Source: Porphyromonadaceae bacterium FC4 (GTDB lineage: Bacteria > Bacteroidota > Bacteroidia > Bacteroidales > Porphyromonadaceae). From it: a stretch of 64,000 nt of DNA. The stretch lies in NCBI GenBank assembly GCA_900120395.1, contig LT635553.1, forward strand, positions 974,254 through 1,038,253, written 5' to 3'. The position numbers and the translations under genes are program-made. This document shows, one piece after another, positions 62,780 to 64,000 of this stretch (the first letter of the stretch is position 1; each line of letters opens with the position of its first letter). The notes below the pieces were generated by a model. It was not told where the DNA came from and ran no database searches. It saw only the letters and a list, made by a program, of their open reading frames with translations.

Positions 62780-64000
62780 GTATTTCTAAATAGTTTGAAT
62801 GTATCCGGGATATCTGAAGCCGTGATGTTTTGATTAAATATTGCCCACTCTTTTGGAAATAGTGTATTCACCCGTGAACCAATATTTTTAACAATACAGA
62901 TAGGAAAGCCTTTGTATTCGAGTAGGTGGTATCCTTTTTTGGACCAAGGGGTCATGGGTGCCCTTTTTAGGGATCCCAATACCTCTTCCTTGTCTACTTG
63001 TCGCCTTGGATACGGTAGCTTATTGGCAAGCCTGCCACTACACACCCAGCCTTGATGGGGTAGAAAGTCGTTTCTCTTTTCTGTACCTAGTGGTACACCT
63101 GCAAGAAGTATGTGTATCCGGCTTAGTTTCCTAAGTAGTTCCTGTCCATGAGCACTCAGTTGATACCAAGTGTCCATGTGCTCATAAATACTAGCACCCT
63201 TACCCAATGTCTCTTTTATGAATGGGGGCACACTGCTGTCAGGAGTTTTCTTAGGAGAAATCTGCATTCTGGAGCTTCCTGCCGATGCTTTCCTAACTCC
63301 AAAGATGGTAAAGCCTTCACTTCTTGTGTGACCAGGAGCAAAACGGTATACGCCTTTTTCTTTTCCTTCTGGCACATTAGTGTCAAGTAGTACCACCTCC
63401 GCATCAAGGTATTGCTCTTTTAGCCAACGGAGCTGCCCCTCGTTTTCTTCTAAGTTTAGGGTACAAGTACTGTAGATAAGTAGCCCACCGTCTTCAAGCA
63501 TGTCCCATGCTGACTCCAAGATACTTCGTTGCCTCGATACGCACATCTGGACGTTATCGAGGGACCACTCCTGTATGGCGTTTGGCTCTTTCCGAAACAT
63601 TCCTTCTCCTGAGCAAGGGGCGTCCACAAGTATTAGATCTGCCTTGAGTCCTGTGTTTTTCAGCTGATCCGGTAGTGAACAAGTGACAATGCACTCATCT
63701 GCTCCCCACCTTAGGACATTTTCTCTTAGGATTCGGGCACGTTTGGCATCAGGTTCGTTACACACCAATAGCGTGTCTGAGTCAAAAGCATCTCTCAGTA
63801 GAGTAGACTTTCCTCCGGGGGCGGCACAGAGGTCAACCACTACCTTAGGGTGTTCGGTTGTTAAGTATTGGCTCAAAAACATCGAGCCTGCCTCTTGTAC
63901 ATAGTACACTCCACTGTGCCATAAAGGATCTGCTGAGAATATGGGTCGCTCATCTATGTAGATACCTTGATGGCACCAAGGCACCGCTCCATCTATGTTT
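62776..64000 (-). CDS. rsmF: 16S rRNA (cytosine-C5) methyltransferase RsmF-like, 5'-truncated
   Basis: C-terminal 407 residues of a NOL1/NOP2/Sun-family rRNA methyltransferase. Seen: SAM motif VVDLCAAPGGKST, LILVDAPCSGEGMFRK (motif IV, catalytic Cys pair partner) and LIYSTCTLNLEENE (motif VI Cys), followed by the RsmF-type C-terminal domain (HQGWVCSGRLANKLPYPRR). The frame is still open at base 64000, so the N-terminus lies beyond the window; the GTG at 63984 is not needed as a start. Overlaps the Lnb-like gene by 4 bases, closing the right-hand operon. Confidence 0.9.
   Translation of the reverse strand, partial: NIDGAVPWCHQGIYIDERPIFSADPLWHSGVYYVQEAGSMFLSQYLTTEHPKVVVDLCAAPGGKSTLLRDAFDSDTLLVCNEPDAKRARILRENVLRWGADECIVTCSLPDQLKNTGLKADLILVDAPCSGEGMFRKEPNAIQEWSLDNVQMCVSRQRSILESAWDMLEDGGLLIYSTCTLNLEENEGQLRWLKEQYLDAEVVLLDTNVPEGKEKGVYRFAPGHTRSEGFTIFGVRKASAGSSRMQISPKKTPDSSVPPFIKETLGKGASIYEHMDTWYQLSAHGQELLRKLSRIHILLAGVPLGTEKRNDFLPHQGWVCSGRLANKLPYPRRQVDKEEVLGSLKRAPMTPWSKKGYHLLEYKGFPICIVKNIGSRVNTLFPKEWAIFNQNITASDIPDTFKLFRNT

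Overview
The window reads as a chromosomal segment of an anaerobic Bacteroidales bacterium, most likely Porphyromonas or a close relative. The evidence is gene content and order: a lysS-gpsA-pgi-DUF4290-murA-rimM cluster, gldE and gldH homologues, a Bacteroidetes-type LptD, FabK-type enoyl-ACP reductase, a sodium-pumping methylmalonyl-CoA decarboxylase operon, pyruvate:ferredoxin oxidoreductase, DUF4270, and -7/-33 promoters of the Bacteroidetes form TTG-N19-21-TAnnTTTG. Coding density is high and base composition looks uniform. No rRNA, phage, plasmid, CRISPR array or intact insertion sequence was seen; the genus call is inference.

Layout. 1-4.0 kb: end of rplS, an SDR epimerase, then a leftward ssb-gldE-PPTase group. 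4.4-11.4 kb: rightward lysS, gpsA, pgi, DUF4290, murA, rimM and tRNA-Gly. 11.4-16.2 kb: a leftward pair, a 999-residue TPR protein and an outer-membrane barrel. 16.7-21.6 kb: the leftward operon mce-mmdA-oadG-mmdC-mmdB for sodium-coupled decarboxylation of methylmalonyl-CoA. 21.8-26.8 kb: 2-hydroxyacid dehydrogenase, LptD and an M24 peptidase. 27.4-36 kb: nifJ, an orphan AAA ATPase, ahpC, fabK and pyrK-pyrD. 36.5-46.9 kb: htpG, a Crp-like regulator, MATE transporter and metallophosphoesterase; leftward rfbC, a DUF4270 lipoprotein and a short starch synthase; then gltX. 47-49 kb: small OM protein, PspC and PadR. 49.5-53.7 kb: leftward ricT-like, gldH, Wzx-like flippase and a putative glycosyltransferase. 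54.2-64 kb: tRNA-Cys, a gmk-nadD fusion, yicC, secA, a degenerate phosphatase-like protein, an Lnb-like lipoprotein N-acyltransferase and a truncated rsmF.

Cell envelope work dominates: LPS export (LptD), peptidoglycan (MurA), rhamnose precursor (RfbC), polysaccharide export, protein export (SecA) and lipoprotein maturation (Lnb), beside fermentation genes (NifJ, decarboxylase pump).

The main unexplained signal is an interspersed repeat with eight copies in eight separate intergenic gaps. Each copy is two direct units about 44 bp apart, each with a GTTTCC-AGTA-GGAAAC hairpin. Two copies lie in larger mobile-element-like units: one is a 353-bp MITE with about 54-bp terminal inverted repeats, the other a relative that has lost one arm. 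Other points of note are the gmk-nadD fusion, Asp in place of the catalytic Cys of MurA, a phosphatase-fold protein without its catalytic residues, a lamin-tail/OadG fusion, and an ATPase with Gln in place of the Walker B Glu.
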